Source: Bacillus_BD sp050389805 (GTDB lineage Bacteria > Bacillota > Bacilli > Bacillales > Cytobacillaceae). Taken from it: DNA of 64,000 nt. Under the pieces are notes generated by a model. It made no database searches, was not told the DNA's origin, and was given only the letters and a program-made list of their open reading frames with translations. Position 1 is the first letter of the stretch. Each line of letters starts with the position of its first letter. The stretch spans positions 3,100,001 through 3,164,000 of the forward strand of contig NZ_CP130945.1 in NCBI RefSeq assembly GCF_050389805.1, read 5' to 3'. Made by a program: the position numbers and the translations under genes. Shown piece by piece: positions 1 to 7,844 of the stretch.

Positions 1-178
1 CTACTTCCAATGCATTTTCAATTTGCTGATAGGCTTCATTTACTTCATTCTTTAGATGCTTTAGTTGATGACCATAACTTGCGGAATCTTGAACAATTTC
101 ATAATAAAGCTCTTCTACATCCTCTACACCCTGTTGCGCTGCTTGAAATGCTTGTTGTTTATTTTTATGGTATGGCAT
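1..178 (-). CDS. Small hypothetical protein, cut by the window edge
   Basis: The start codon is at 178 and the frame runs open to base 1, so only the N-terminal 59 or so residues are visible and the C-terminus lies outside the window. A ribosome-binding site (AAAGGGGG) sits eight bases before the ATG. The visible part (MPYHKNKQQAFQAAQQ...) is rich in Gln, Glu and Lys with regularly spaced hydrophobic residues, so it should be largely helical or coiled-coil. There is no signal peptide or membrane segment. It is divergent from sspP. I do not recognise the family; small Bacillus proteins of this type are often sporulation-linked, but that is only a guess from context. Confidence 0.6.
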   Translation of the reverse strand, partial: MPYHKNKQQAFQAAQQGVEDVEELYYEIVQDSASYGHQLKHLKNEVNEAYQQIENALEV

Positions 179-289
179 TTCTCTTGCCCCCTTTACAAAT
201 ATGTACCGTTAAATTGTCCAACCATAAGTGAAAATATTCAGTATAAAATCGATTCATTTTCACATCTTAAAAAGGAGGAGGGATTAAAC

Positions 290-430
290 ATGGTGAATAA
301 AAACGATGGTCAAGATATGAGAAGAAACCAACCAAAACAGTCTGGTCAACAAGAGCCATTAAGCGGATCTAAAAAAGTGAAAAATCGTAACCATACAAGA
401 CAAAAAGGCAAATCCCATCATGATATGTAA
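290..430 (+). CDS. sspP: Small acid-soluble spore protein P (SspP/CotL type)
   Basis: A 46-residue, very basic, Gly/Asn-rich peptide beginning MVNKNDGQDMRRNQPK, with the block GSKKVKNRNHTRQKGKSHHDM (read from residues 26 to 46). As I recall it, this closely follows B. subtilis SspP (CotL) along its full length. Proteins of this class are made in the forespore late in sporulation and packed into the spore core. The start is set by a strong AAAGGAGGAG site at 271-280. In B. subtilis it is paired with sspO; no sspO-like frame precedes it here, so it appears to be a single-gene unit ending at the stem-loop at 457-490. Confidence 0.85.
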   Translation: MVNKNDGQDMRRNQPKQSGQQEPLSGSKKVKNRNHTRQKGKSHHDM

Positions 431-456
431 ACTTAAATAATTTTATTGGTAACAGA

Positions 457-490
457 ATTCGAGAAGGGAATAATTCTTACCTTCTCGAAT
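457..490. terminator. Stem-loop between sspP and selA
   Basis: Eleven-base inverted repeat (ATTCGAGAAGG at 457-467, complement at 480-490) between the convergent ends of sspP and selA. The T-richness after the stem is modest on both strands, so it is probably a weak bidirectional terminator. Confidence 0.55.
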
Positions 491-523
491 ACATTTAATT
501 ATAGAATATCTTGATTTTAACGA

Positions 524-1930
524 TTAAATTGAAGCAAGACCATGAAGAAGCGTTCCCTCTTCTTCCTTTGAAACAGTTCTTAAATCAATTTGGATAACAT
601 CATTTTGAATTCTAACAATGATGGCAGGTGTATGTTGAGTCCTAAGGCGCAGTTCTAGCTTTGAAGCAGAAAATTGCTTATGCTGCAATGAAACAACATA
701 TGTAGGCAACTCAACCTCTGGCATTGTCCCTCCTCCAACTTGGCTTACGTCAGCCTTTATCGCAATTTCATATGAATCGGTCAACTTCTTCAGTTCCTCC
801 ATAAAATGAATGGTACGTTCTTTAATCTCATCTGCCGTTGACAATAAGTCACGTATGACGGGGATTTTCATCAATTCATCATTGCCTTTACTATATTGCA
901 TTAATGTCGCTTCTAAAGCAGCTAGCGTCATTTTATCAACTCGTAAAACGCGAGCTAATTGATGTTTTTTTAATTTTTCGATCAAATGTTTTTTACCAGC
1001 AATAATACCAGCTTGTGGTCCTCCTAATAGTTTATCCCCACTAAAGGAAACAATATCTGCACCCATTTTTAATACCTCATGGACAACAGGCTCACTTCCA
1101 ATCCCGTGTTTACGAAAATCGTATAACACACCACTTCCTAAATCTTCGTATAAAATGACATGATCATGAAGACTCGCTAACTGGGCCAGGTCTTTTGTTT
1201 CAACCGATTCTGTAAAACCGACAACTTTAAAATTACTTGTATGTACCTTTAAAATCATTTTTGTATCTTCACTTAACGCTCGTTCATAATCGTATAAATG
1301 CGTTTTATTGGTCGTACCCACTTCTACTAATTTTGCTCCACTTTCTTCCATAATTGATGAGATCCTGAATGAACCTCCAATTTCAACGAGTTGACCTCTA
1401 GACACAATGACTTCTCGATTTGATGCAAGAGCACGTAAAATAATATAAACAGCTGCTGCATTATTGTTAACAACCATTGCAGCTTCTGCGCCAGTCATTC
1501 GCTTTACCAACTCCTCCACATGACTATGTCTAGAGCCTCGGATGCCTTTATCTACATTATATTCTAGGTTTGAATATTGCATGGTCGTTTCCATTACATG
1601 ACTTGCCGCCTGCTCACTCAAACGAGCTCTTCCTAAATTGGTATGTAAAATGGTACCTGTAGCATTGATGACTCTTTTCAGGGTATAGCTGAAATAAGAT
1701 TTTACGGTTTGTTCAACCTCATCAAATAAATATTCATTAAATAATTGCTTTCCAGGTTCAGGACCTGTCCAAGTACCATTTACAATTAGTGTTCTTGTTT
1801 TTTCTATTACATTTGTTAAATGAACGGTTAAATTGATTTGATCAACATTATATTGAACCGCCATTACCTGAAATCGCTTACTCTTTTGTAATTCATGCAC
1901 AGGTGGTATGTATCTTAATAAGTGTTTCAA
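524..1930 (-). CDS. selA: L-seryl-tRNA(Sec) selenium transferase SelA
   Basis: PLP-dependent enzyme that converts seryl-tRNA(Sec) to selenocysteyl-tRNA(Sec) using selenophosphate from SelD. The 468-residue length is normal for bacterial SelA. Seen: INATGTILHTNLGRARLS near residue 90, the central PLP-fold region, and FSGDKLLGGPQAG with the Schiff-base lysine at about K300. The start is TTG, chosen because GGAGGG (1939-1944, complement) lies eight bases upstream and no ATG fits. Its companions are selD on the opposite strand about 600 bases away and selB 20 kb away, so the selenocysteine genes are dispersed rather than one operon. The call is secure from motif order and length. Confidence 0.96.
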   Translation of the reverse strand: MKHLLRYIPPVHELQKSKRFQVMAVQYNVDQINLTVHLTNVIEKTRTLIVNGTWTGPEPGKQLFNEYLFDEVEQTVKSYFSYTLKRVINATGTILHTNLGRARLSEQAASHVMETTMQYSNLEYNVDKGIRGSRHSHVEELVKRMTGAEAAMVVNNNAAAVYIILRALASNREVIVSRGQLVEIGGSFRISSIMEESGAKLVEVGTTNKTHLYDYERALSEDTKMILKVHTSNFKVVGFTESVETKDLAQLASLHDHVILYEDLGSGVLYDFRKHGIGSEPVVHEVLKMGADIVSFSGDKLLGGPQAGIIAGKKHLIEKLKKHQLARVLRVDKMTLAALEATLMQYSKGNDELMKIPVIRDLLSTADEIKERTIHFMEELKKLTDSYEIAIKADVSQVGGGTMPEVELPTYVVSLQHKQFSASKLELRLRTQHTPAIIVRIQNDVIQIDLRTVSKEEEGTLLHGLASI

Positions 1931-2032
1931 GCTTAATTCCCTCCAAAAAAATAATTGCTATTTCATTATAACATTCTTCACTTTTCATAATCTCCTGCAT
2001 ATTGTAAATCATAGTAAGGAGGATTAATGAAC

Positions 2033-2404
2033 ATGCTAGACAAACAGGATAAGCCTTTAGATCTAAAGGTTGTTGAAGAATGGCTGGAAAACTATTTTTT
2101 AGATCCCTTGACCTCATATTTGGATGAAACGGTTTTTAGAATTGATTTGTTTGAAACAGCTGATGAATATATTATTGAAGCTCTATTGCCAGAAATAGAT
2201 AAAAACCATATTTTGATAAAAATCGAAGTTGACACCATTTTAATTGATATTGATGGTGATCATGTTCAAAAACAAAGAAGCATTTCTTTTCCTTTTAACG
2301 TTTCGTATCATGACGTTAAAGCCACCTTTGAAAACGGCATCCTAGAAGTCTTTATTTCGAAACAACGAATTGAAAACGGATTAAATCGAATCATTTCTAT
2401 TTAG
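2033..2404 (+). CDS. Hsp20/alpha-crystallin-like small protein (CotP/CotM-like)
   Basis: A protein of about 123 residues. After an acidic N-terminal helix, the segment FETADEYIIEALLPEIDKNHILI matches the start of an alpha-crystallin domain (the usual D-x-Y/L-hydrophobic-A-x-L-P-G-hydrophobic pattern, with E in place of G), followed by beta-strand-like segments and the terminal AFENGILEVFISK-type motif (ATFENGILEVFISK). Spore-coat Hsp20 relatives such as CotP and CotM look like this. The ribosome-binding site AAGGAGGA (2016-2023) is only three bases from an ATG at 2027 but nine from the in-frame ATG at 2033, so the second is the likelier start. It lies between divergent selA and co-directional selD; a link to selenium metabolism is not expected from the family. 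Confidence 0.75.
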   Translation: MLDKQDKPLDLKVVEEWLENYFLDPLTSYLDETVFRIDLFETADEYIIEALLPEIDKNHILIKIEVDTILIDIDGDHVQKQRSISFPFNVSYHDVKATFENGILEVFISKQRIENGLNRIISI

Positions 2405-2520
2405 TTATCCCCCATATTGAAGGAAACCTAATCCATTATGACATACTTTAAGTGTTTTTTTGCAATATTAAATGCATCTATTTTTAAAAACTTGTATACT
2501 AAAATATGGAGGTGATTGCT

Positions 2521-3570
2521 ATGAGCGACCAAGAAAAAGTTCGCCTTACTTCTTTTTCAACAAAAGCGGGTTGAGGATGTAAAATTGGTCCTGAGGACCT
2601 AGCGCAAGTTTTGCGTTTATTACCACAACAAGAAGATGTACCAGAATTGCTCGTCGGGCGTGAAACGTCAGATGATGCTGGTGTTTATCAATTAACCGAT
2701 TCAATCGCATTAATACAAACCATAGATTACTTTACTCCTGTTGTAGATGATCCCTATATGTTTGGACAGATTGCTGCAGCAAATGCATTAAGTGATGTCT
2801 ATGCTATGGGTGGCACCCCAAAAACAGCTTTAAACATGGTGGGATACCCCGTTAAAAAGCTAGGCGGAGAGATGCTAGCTGAAATACTACGTGGTGGATC
2901 GGATAAAGTGAAGGAAGCTGGAGCTCTTCTAATTGGTGGGCATTCGATTGATGATCAAGAGCCAAAATATGGTTTATCCGTGACTGGAATCGTTCATCCA
3001 AATAAGTTCTGGAGAAATGTCGGAGCAAAACCTGGACAAGCTCTCGTGTTAACAAAGCCGATTGGTGTCGGAATCATCACAACAGGTATCAAACGTGGTG
3101 CTGTTTCACCAGAGCAAGAAAAGATCGTTACAGAGACTATGGCCTTGTTAAATAAACTTGCAGCAGAAGTATTGAGTGATTTTTCACCAAGTGCTGTGAC
3201 AGATGTAACTGGATTTGGACTCCTTGGGCATGGAAGTGAAATGGCAAGTGGAAGTAATGTAAGCTTAGTATTTGATTTCAACAAAGTGCCAATCTTAGAT
3301 GGTGCCTTACAATTAGCAAGAAATGGTGTCGTGCCAGGTGGAACAAAGGCTAATTTTAATTGGTTGGAAAAAGATGTTCACTATCATGATATTGCCCCTG
3401 AAGAGCAATTAATACTTTGCGATGCCATTACATCTGGAGGATTATTAATTGCGATTGATCCAACAGGTGCTGAAAAGTATACAAAAGCATTGAAAGAGTC
3501 TGGACAAGATTCTTGGATCATTGGAAAAGTTGTAGAAAAACAAGAAAAGTTAATTTATGTTAATCGGTAA
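2521..3570 (+). CDS. selD: Selenide, water dikinase SelD containing selenocysteine
   Basis: Makes selenophosphate from selenide and ATP for SelA. The true frame starts at ATG 2521 (AATATGGAGGTGATTGCT leader) and reads MSDQEKVRLTSFSTKAG, then UGA at 2572-2574, then GCKIGPEDLAQVL. UGA falls exactly where the family has its catalytic Cys/Sec (Sec18, motif U/C-G-C-K), and the frame continues to TAA 3570, giving 349 residues, normal for SelD. A standard gene caller would start at 2611 and lose the first 30 residues including the active site. Other motifs: DDAGVY, QTIDYFTP, ALSDVYAMGG and the GGHSIDD loop. A candidate SECIS hairpin lies just downstream of the UGA. This is direct evidence that the organism decodes selenocysteine. 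Confidence 0.95.
2572..2615 (+). promoter_or_regulatory. Candidate SECIS region after the selD UGA codon
   Basis: UGA at 2572-2574 is followed 12 bases later by a GC-rich hairpin, GGTCC-TGA-GGACC (2587-2599), and then a second small one, CGCAA-GTT-TTGCG (2603-2615). Bacterial SECIS elements sit within the coding region about 10-40 bases downstream of UGA and are bound by the C-terminal winged-helix domain of SelB. The position fits. Which hairpin is the functional one cannot be told by eye. Confidence 0.65.
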
Positions 3571-3591
3571 AGAGGGTTTTAGACCCTCTTT
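3569..3591 (+). terminator. Terminator of selD
   Basis: AAAGAGGGT, five-base loop, ACCCTCTTT, overlapping the stop codon and followed by a T-rich stretch. Confidence 0.8.
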
Positions 3592-3649
3592 ACCTCATTT
3601 TTTATTGACCAATCCAGTTTAAAAGTTTATAATAAATAGTTGTCATTAA

Positions 3650-3723
3650 GTCCCAGTAGCTCAGCAGGATAGAGCAACAGTTTCCTAAACTGTAGGTCGG
3701 GGGTTCGAATCCCTTCTGGGACG
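3650..3723 (+). tRNA. tRNA-Arg (anticodon CCU)
   Basis: 74-base cloverleaf. The acceptor arms GTCCCAG (3650-3656) and CTGGGAC (3716-3722) pair perfectly with a G discriminator. The D-arm is AGCTCAGCAGGATAGAGC, the anticodon stem CAGTT/AACTG carries loop TTCCTAA (anticodon CCT), and the T-loop is GGGTTCGAATCCC. CCA is not encoded. It reads AGG codons. A strong terminator-like hairpin follows. It is not tRNA-Sec: the anticodon and length are wrong. Confidence 0.96.
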
Positions 3724-3738
3724 TAAGAGAAATCTATG

Positions 3739-3808
3739 AAAGTTGATTTAAAGCCATTTATCCTTTTTTTTATTTTGGGTAATGTTATGGTTTGAATCAA
3801 CTTTTTTT
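3739..3808 (+). terminator. Terminator after tRNA-Arg
   Basis: Long stem, AAAGTTGATTTAAAGCCA (3739-3756) against TGGTTTGAATCAACTTT (3787-3803) with one or two mismatches, followed by a run of seven T. Confidence 0.8.
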
Positions 3809-4041
3809 GTTGTTTTAAGTGTTACTAGTTATGGTTGATCATTTTAATATGGTCACATACACTTGATATTCAATATACTTTGATAAAGCCATTTTAAGTT
3901 TTGTTCAGGCGAGAGAAGTAGAAAAAAACGAAAATATACCATTTAAAGTTATTAAACAATAGCAAATAAACCATTCCCCTTCTTACTTATGATAAGGGAA
4001 TTTTCTTTATAGATTTTAATTGTTCCGTGGTTGTGGTTAAT
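3809..4041. other. Intergenic stretch without a gene
   Basis: No supportable reading frame. A weak stem-loop (TTCCCCTT ... AAGGGAA, about 3974-4000) followed by a T-rich tract could end the remnant gene to its right. I checked for a tRNA-Sec here and found none. Confidence 0.4.
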
Positions 4042-4760
4042 CTATTTATTATATATCCTAATTTCGTTTTTTCCCACAGCTGCAAGGTAAAGAATAAATT
4101 CTTCTTTTCCGTCTAGTTCCAGGACTTCATCTATTAATTTTTGGTCATAGATGCCTATAGCACAAGCTCCAGCATCAATTAATTCACTAGACAGATAAAG
4201 ATTTTGGCAATTTCCATTCGGAGCGATAAGGGATAGTACTCCAAGCAAATACGACTGCAGCTTTTTCAGTATAATTAGGTACAAAGGGCTGATCCGACGT
4301 AATTTCATCAATTTGATCTAATTCAAACATAAATAGAATTTGGTGCTCAACTGGGAGATATCTGTAAATTCCTGTCCGCAATCCTTCGACCCGCATTTTA
4401 AAGAGAAAGGTTTCAAATGTATGGGTTGCTCCACTACACGGTACCGTTTTAAGAGTTAATCCTGCTTTCTTCATAGTTGTAATTCCTTGAGTTTGCCCAT
4501 AACAGGTAAGATAATTCCTCAAGGACTTAATTGTTCGTCTGAATAAAATCTAGTACTTCTTCTGTTTTTGATTAGCTCATAAAATTAGATTCTTTGACAC
4601 TATTTTTTATTGGAGATTGGAGTGCAATAATAGTTGAGGAAAAGTCATATGACTTTACAATTGATGGTTTTGGGATACCCTTCATTATATCTGTTCTTAT
4701 TTGTTTGAATTCAGTAAAATTTGATTTTAAAAAATTCCTTTGTTTCTCAAATCTTGCCAT
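4042..4760 (-). pseudogene. Decayed SagB/ThcOx-type nitroreductase-fold dehydrogenase
   Basis: Pieces of one protein occur in order on the minus strand but in different frames. The N-terminus is MARFEKQRNFLKSNFTEFKQ... (from 4760). After two in-frame TAA stops come LEELSYLLWANS, then a shift to CYGQTQGIT...VPCSGATHTFETFLF, then EKAAVVFAWSTIPYRSEWK. The last piece, CQNLYLSSELIDAGACAIG...ILYLAAVGKNE, is in another frame. This matches the SagB-type dehydrogenase layout (FMN-binding nitroreductase fold, used in azoline oxidation and in many stand-alone Bacillus proteins). About ten residues between EWK and CQN are missing as well. None of the stops is TGA, so selenocysteine readthrough cannot rescue it. 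Confidence 0.8.
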
Positions 4761-4981
4761 TCATGCCATCCCCCTAGATGTCTTATAACTATATGATCAT
4801 TTAACCTAATTTAGGGAAAAAAACTGAAACCGACATCACCTGTGTTTCTTTTTATTAATCAACAAGTCGCGGAAATATTAAGGGTTCCAAATAAAATATT
4901 GTACGGGGATAACTTTCTATATTGTGTAATTAGCACATAGTACAAGTAACTAAATATGTAGTTCTTTTAATAAGGAATTAC

Positions 4982-5025
4982 AAAACAAGAGATATCCAGC
5001 TGTAAAAGCGGACATCTCTTGTTTT
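4982..5025 (-). terminator. Terminator of the MltG-like gene
   Basis: Inverted repeat of about 16 bases (AAAACAAGAGATATCC at 4982-4997 against GGACATCTCTTGTTTT at 5010-5025, one mismatch) directly downstream of the minus-strand gene ending at 5046. Confidence 0.75.
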
Positions 5026-5045
5026 GGGTAGTTTACATAATAAGA

Positions 5046-5531
5046 TTATTTGAAAATAGTTGAAATGATTTCATCTAATGACATTTCACTGCTGATTTCA
5101 TACATGCCTGGACGTAAGCCATTTGAAAGTCCTCTGTTTTCAACTTCTTTTGAGAAAGCAAATGCATCTTCGATAATATTAGTTTGCTTTAAGGCTTTTC
5201 CAACATCAATGCTTGTCATACCACTGGATACGGAAATCATCGTACGATAAATAACTTTCTCCTGGGCTGGTTGCTCTTGTGTTTGGTCCGGACTGGCTTC
5301 TGCTTTTGCTGTTGAAAGCTGCTTATCCCATTCTTCCTCTGTTTGGATTACATATCCTTCTGCAGCAAGGGCATCTTTCATTTCATCGACTGATGGTGTT
5401 TCAACTACCTGTTTTGTATCCGATTTTTCACCACTATTTGCTTCATCGGATTCCAAAAAGTAAACCACTCCGCATACTCCAGCTGCTAATAAAAGCCCTG
5501 AAGCAAAGCTACGAATTGAATTAGATGTCAT
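5046..5531 (-). CDS. Membrane-anchored protein with MltG-like (YceG) N-domain
   Basis: 161 residues. A short N-terminal hydrophobic segment (SFASGLLLAAGVCGVVYFL, residues about 8-26) is followed by an acidic, Gln/Glu-rich linker and a C-terminal domain. That domain reads MISVSSGMTSIDVGKALKQ...FAFSKEVENRGLSNGLRPGMYEISSEMSLDEIISTI, the LysM-like domain found at the N-terminus of the endolytic transglycosylase MltG. The catalytic part of MltG is absent (full MltG is over 300 residues), so this is a short relative probably made only to bind the wall or a partner. Its ATG overlaps the end of the upstream gene by 11 bases, so the two are co-translated. Confidence 0.7.
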   Translation of the reverse strand: MTSNSIRSFASGLLLAAGVCGVVYFLESDEANSGEKSDTKQVVETPSVDEMKDALAAEGYVIQTEEEWDKQLSTAKAEASPDQTQEQPAQEKVIYRTMISVSSGMTSIDVGKALKQTNIIEDAFAFSKEVENRGLSNGLRPGMYEISSEMSLDEIISTIFK

Positions 5532-5907
5532 GATCTACATTTCTCCCTTCTTGGCTATTTTGCTTAAAAGGGGAAAGAAGCTCCTCTATTTCTTCAGCTG
5601 ATAAACGTTTCTTAAGTGCAATACTTTCTACAGAATAGCCACGTTTATACAAGTCAAGAATTTCACGATTCAACATACGTTTTTGACCATTTTCATGACC
5701 TAACCCTGCTTGAACTGCAATTATTTCAGTATCTAGTTCTAAATTTCGAATTTGTTGTTGTAGCTTATTTACTTCTTCCATATAAGTAAAAGTAATCTCC
5801 TCTAATTGTTTGTCTATCTTTTTAGAGGCTTGATTATTTTTACTAAACGATAAAATGAGCAGCAAAACGGCTGCACCAAAAAGTAAAACTAACGCCCATT
5901 CCATCAT
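5521..5907 (-). CDS. Membrane-anchored coiled-coil protein with C-terminal helix-turn-helix-like segment
   Basis: 128 residues with one N-terminal membrane helix (MEWALVLLFGAAVLLLILSF), a Lys/Glu/Gln-rich coiled coil (about 25-65), and a C-terminal segment NREILDLYKRGYSVESIALKKRLSAEEIEELL. The last part resembles a small helix-turn-helix (regulator-like repeat in which a 'GYSVESIA' turn is typical) and recalls the DUF6115/SwrB-like family of Bacillus. The family name is from memory and not certain. It is first in a two-gene unit with the MltG-like protein, so a cell-envelope role is likely. Confidence 0.6.
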   Translation of the reverse strand: MMEWALVLLFGAAVLLLILSFSKNNQASKKIDKQLEEITFTYMEEVNKLQQQIRNLELDTEIIAVQAGLGHENGQKRMLNREILDLYKRGYSVESIALKKRLSAEEIEELLSPFKQNSQEGRNVDHDI

Positions 5908-6056
5908 TCTATAATCCTCCCTAACTATAATCTTATCATCTGCAATTAATTATTATACATGATTTTCGACATAATTCGAACAAAATCATTAAATTGCCAC
6001 AAAAGTCATATGTTTATAATGATAGAAATAGCCTATAAAGGAAAATATAAAAAAAG

Positions 6057-6080
6057 GTTCTGCGCGAATCAGCGCAGAAC
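6057..6080 (-). terminator. Terminator of yqhV
   Basis: GTTCTGCGC / GCGCAGAAC, perfect nine-base stem with a six-base loop, flanked by A-rich and T-rich runs so it could work on both strands. Confidence 0.9.
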
Positions 6081-6089
6081 TTTTTTGAA

Positions 6090-6365
6090 CTAGTTACTTT
6101 TTACACCGTAGATAATACATGCAACCCCACCAAAAACCCATAAGATTTTTGTTATTGAAATTTTCTCTGCCATTCCAACTAAACCAATTGTGGTTGTAAG
6201 TAACAAGATAATGGGTCCTACTAGTGCCAATGAACTATTAATAACTAATGCCTTTTCAATGTCATTATATTTTATAAATAGAAAAGCAACTAAAATTTCA
6301 AGACTCCCAGAAAAAAAACGTAAGAAAGCCATTCCTAAAATCGCTTTTTCAATTAAATGAAACAT
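6090..6365 (-). CDS. yqhV: YqhV-family membrane protein (DUF2619)
   Basis: A 91-residue protein with three predicted membrane segments: IEKAILGMAFLRFFSGSLEI, ALVINSSLALVGPIILLLTT and ILWVFGGVACIIYGV. The pattern RFFSGSLEIL...IEKALVINSSLALVGP...TIGLVGMAEK matches B. subtilis YqhV, which sits near the spoIIIA operon there but has no well-defined role. The frame extends further upstream, but the start at 6365 is chosen because AGGAGGG (6371-6377, complement) is five bases away. It stands alone here with its own terminator. Confidence 0.85.
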   Translation of the reverse strand: MFHLIEKAILGMAFLRFFSGSLEILVAFLFIKYNDIEKALVINSSLALVGPIILLLTTTIGLVGMAEKISITKILWVFGGVACIIYGVKSN

Positions 6366-6483
6366 CCTATCCCTCCTATATGCACTTTCATCCATAAATA
6401 TATGCAGAGTACATTCAAAGAAGGACAAGTTTTACAAATATAAGTACTTATTAAAGTGTAAAAACATCCAGAAAAGAAAAAAA

Positions 6484-6519
6484 GGTCACTAAAAGAGATT
6501 TGCATCACTTTTGGTAACC
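6484..6519 (-). terminator. Terminator of the duplicated lipoprotein gene
   Basis: GGTCACTAAAAG (6484-6495) pairs with CTTTTGGTAACC (6508-6519), 10 of 12 bases, followed on the minus strand by a run of T. Confidence 0.7.
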
Positions 6520-6545
6520 TGCTTCTGTTTTTATCAAAGTTTTAC

Positions 6546-7550
6546 TTATTTTACTTCTTGAGCTCCAGTTACTTTACCATCTACCTTAGAAGTTGATTTT
6601 AGATCTTCGCTTGCAAAGTAGATATTTCCATCAATTGTTGCATCTTCAGTTAAAGTGAAACCATTTGCTTCTACATAAACGTCACCTTTAACAATACCAG
6701 CTTGTACTTTGAAGTTTTCACTTTTAACTGTCATTTTAGGAACGGTTAATGTAAATCTTTCTAGAACATTACGGTTTTCATCTTGTGTATATGGTGCAAA
6801 TTTACGATAAATATCCTTTGTTTTATCGTTTTTATCGTAGAATTCTCCATCAACAACCAGTTCTTTATCCATTGTTACATCATTTGTAATGGCAAAAATC
6901 CAATTTCCATCTTTACTTGCTGCCTTTGCTAAATCTTCCGCATTATCAACGATTGAAGCTGTCGTTACTACATCTGCATCTGCTGCTTTAACTTCTTGAG
7001 CTCCAGTTACTTTTCCATCCACTTTAGCAGATGCTTTTAAATCTTCACTTGCATAGTAAATATTTCCATCAATTGTTGCATCTTCAGTTAAAGTGAAACC
7101 GTTTGCTTCTACATAAACGTCACCTTTTACAATACCAGCTTGAACTTTGAAGTTTTCACTTTTAACTGTCATTTTAGGAACGGTTAATGTAAATCTTTCT
7201 AGAACATTATGGTCAGCATCTTGTGTGTATGGAGCAAATTTACGATAAATATCTTTTGTTGTATCACCTTTATCGTGGAATTCACCTTCAACAACTAATT
7301 CTTTATCCATTGTTACATCATTTGTAATGGCAAAAATCCAATTTCCATCTTTACTTGCTGCTTTTGCTAGATCTTCAGCATTATCAACAATTGAAGCAGT
7401 TGTTACTACATCTGTTTTCTCCTCAGTAGACTCAGCGGCTGGTTGCTCAGTTTTTACTTCCTCTTTTGGTTCTTCCGCTGCTTCCTCTGTACCGCAAGCT
7501 GCTAGAGTCCCTACTAATAAAGATGAAACTAATAATGCTTTAAATTTCAT
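6546..7550 (-). CDS. Lipoprotein with two tandem copies of a beta-helix-like domain
   Basis: 334 residues. The signal peptide ends in lipobox LAAC (Cys19), followed by an acidic spacer rich in Glu, Ala and Thr (20-46). Two 142-residue domains then follow, residues 47-188 and 193-334, joined by AADA; I count 131 of 142 identical positions. Each begins VVTTASIVDNAEDLAKAA and ends with short hexad-like strands (IVKGDVYVEANGFTLTE, then IDGNIYYAS), which resemble the polymer-forming, bactofilin-like beta-helix. Exported and lipid-anchored on the outer face of the membrane. Function unknown. A single-domain paralogue lies immediately upstream, so the family has grown by both gene and domain duplication. 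Confidence 0.85.
   Translation of the reverse strand: MKFKALLVSSLLVGTLAACGTEEAAEEPKEEVKTEQPAAESTEEKTDVVTTASIVDNAEDLAKAASKDGNWIFAITNDVTMDKELVVEGEFHDKGDTTKDIYRKFAPYTQDADHNVLERFTLTVPKMTVKSENFKVQAGIVKGDVYVEANGFTLTEDATIDGNIYYASEDLKASAKVDGKVTGAQEVKAADADVVTTASIVDNAEDLAKAASKDGNWIFAITNDVTMDKELVVDGEFYDKNDKTKDIYRKFAPYTQDENRNVLERFTLTVPKMTVKSENFKVQAGIVKGDVYVEANGFTLTEDATIDGNIYFASEDLKSTSKVDGKVTGAQEVK
6549..6974 (-). repeat. Tandem 426-bp domain repeat, copy 2
   Basis: Encodes residues 193-334 of the lipoprotein. The DNA is nearly identical to 6987-7412 over long stretches, including silent positions, so the duplication is recent or kept uniform by recombination. Confidence 0.9.
6987..7412 (-). repeat. Tandem 426-bp domain repeat, copy 1
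   Basis: Encodes residues 47-188. It is separated from copy 2 by 12 bases. Differences are clustered around the HDKGDTT and DADHN segments and the LKASA segment. Confidence 0.9.
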
Positions 7551-7742
7551 TGATGTTTCCTCCCTGTAAGAGTTTTCATATTTGATTCTGTATTTACTTT
7601 ATCATAGATTTTATACATAATTTACCGACAAATTTGTATATTTTTTGACATTTCCCTTCAATAGTAATCGGAGTTATTGTTACTTTTGTCCTTTATTAAC
7701 GTGACATTCTTTTCGATTTTCAGTTTAATCCATAGAAAAAAA

Positions 7743-7789
7743 TAACCCAAAAAGGTTAGTTTAATTCAACTAACCTCTTGGGCTATTTT
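7743..7789 (-). terminator. Terminator of the single-domain lipoprotein gene
   Basis: Long stem (TAACCCAAAAAGGTTAGTT against AACTAACCTCTTGGGCTA, a few mismatches) with a T-run on the minus strand. Confidence 0.85.
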
Positions 7790-7844
7790 AATGTCACTAT
7801 ATTGCTTCTATATAAAGCAAGAAATCAAGTTATTCTAATGTAAG

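Noticed and set aside
3650..3723. tRNA next to selD as possible tRNA-Sec
   Set aside because: Anticodon loop is TTCCTAA (CCU, Arg), with a 74-nt body and no extended acceptor or long variable arm.
4510..4580. Stops in the SagB-like gene as further selenocysteine codons
   Set aside because: The in-frame stops there are TAA, and other frames shift as well, so it is a pseudogene.
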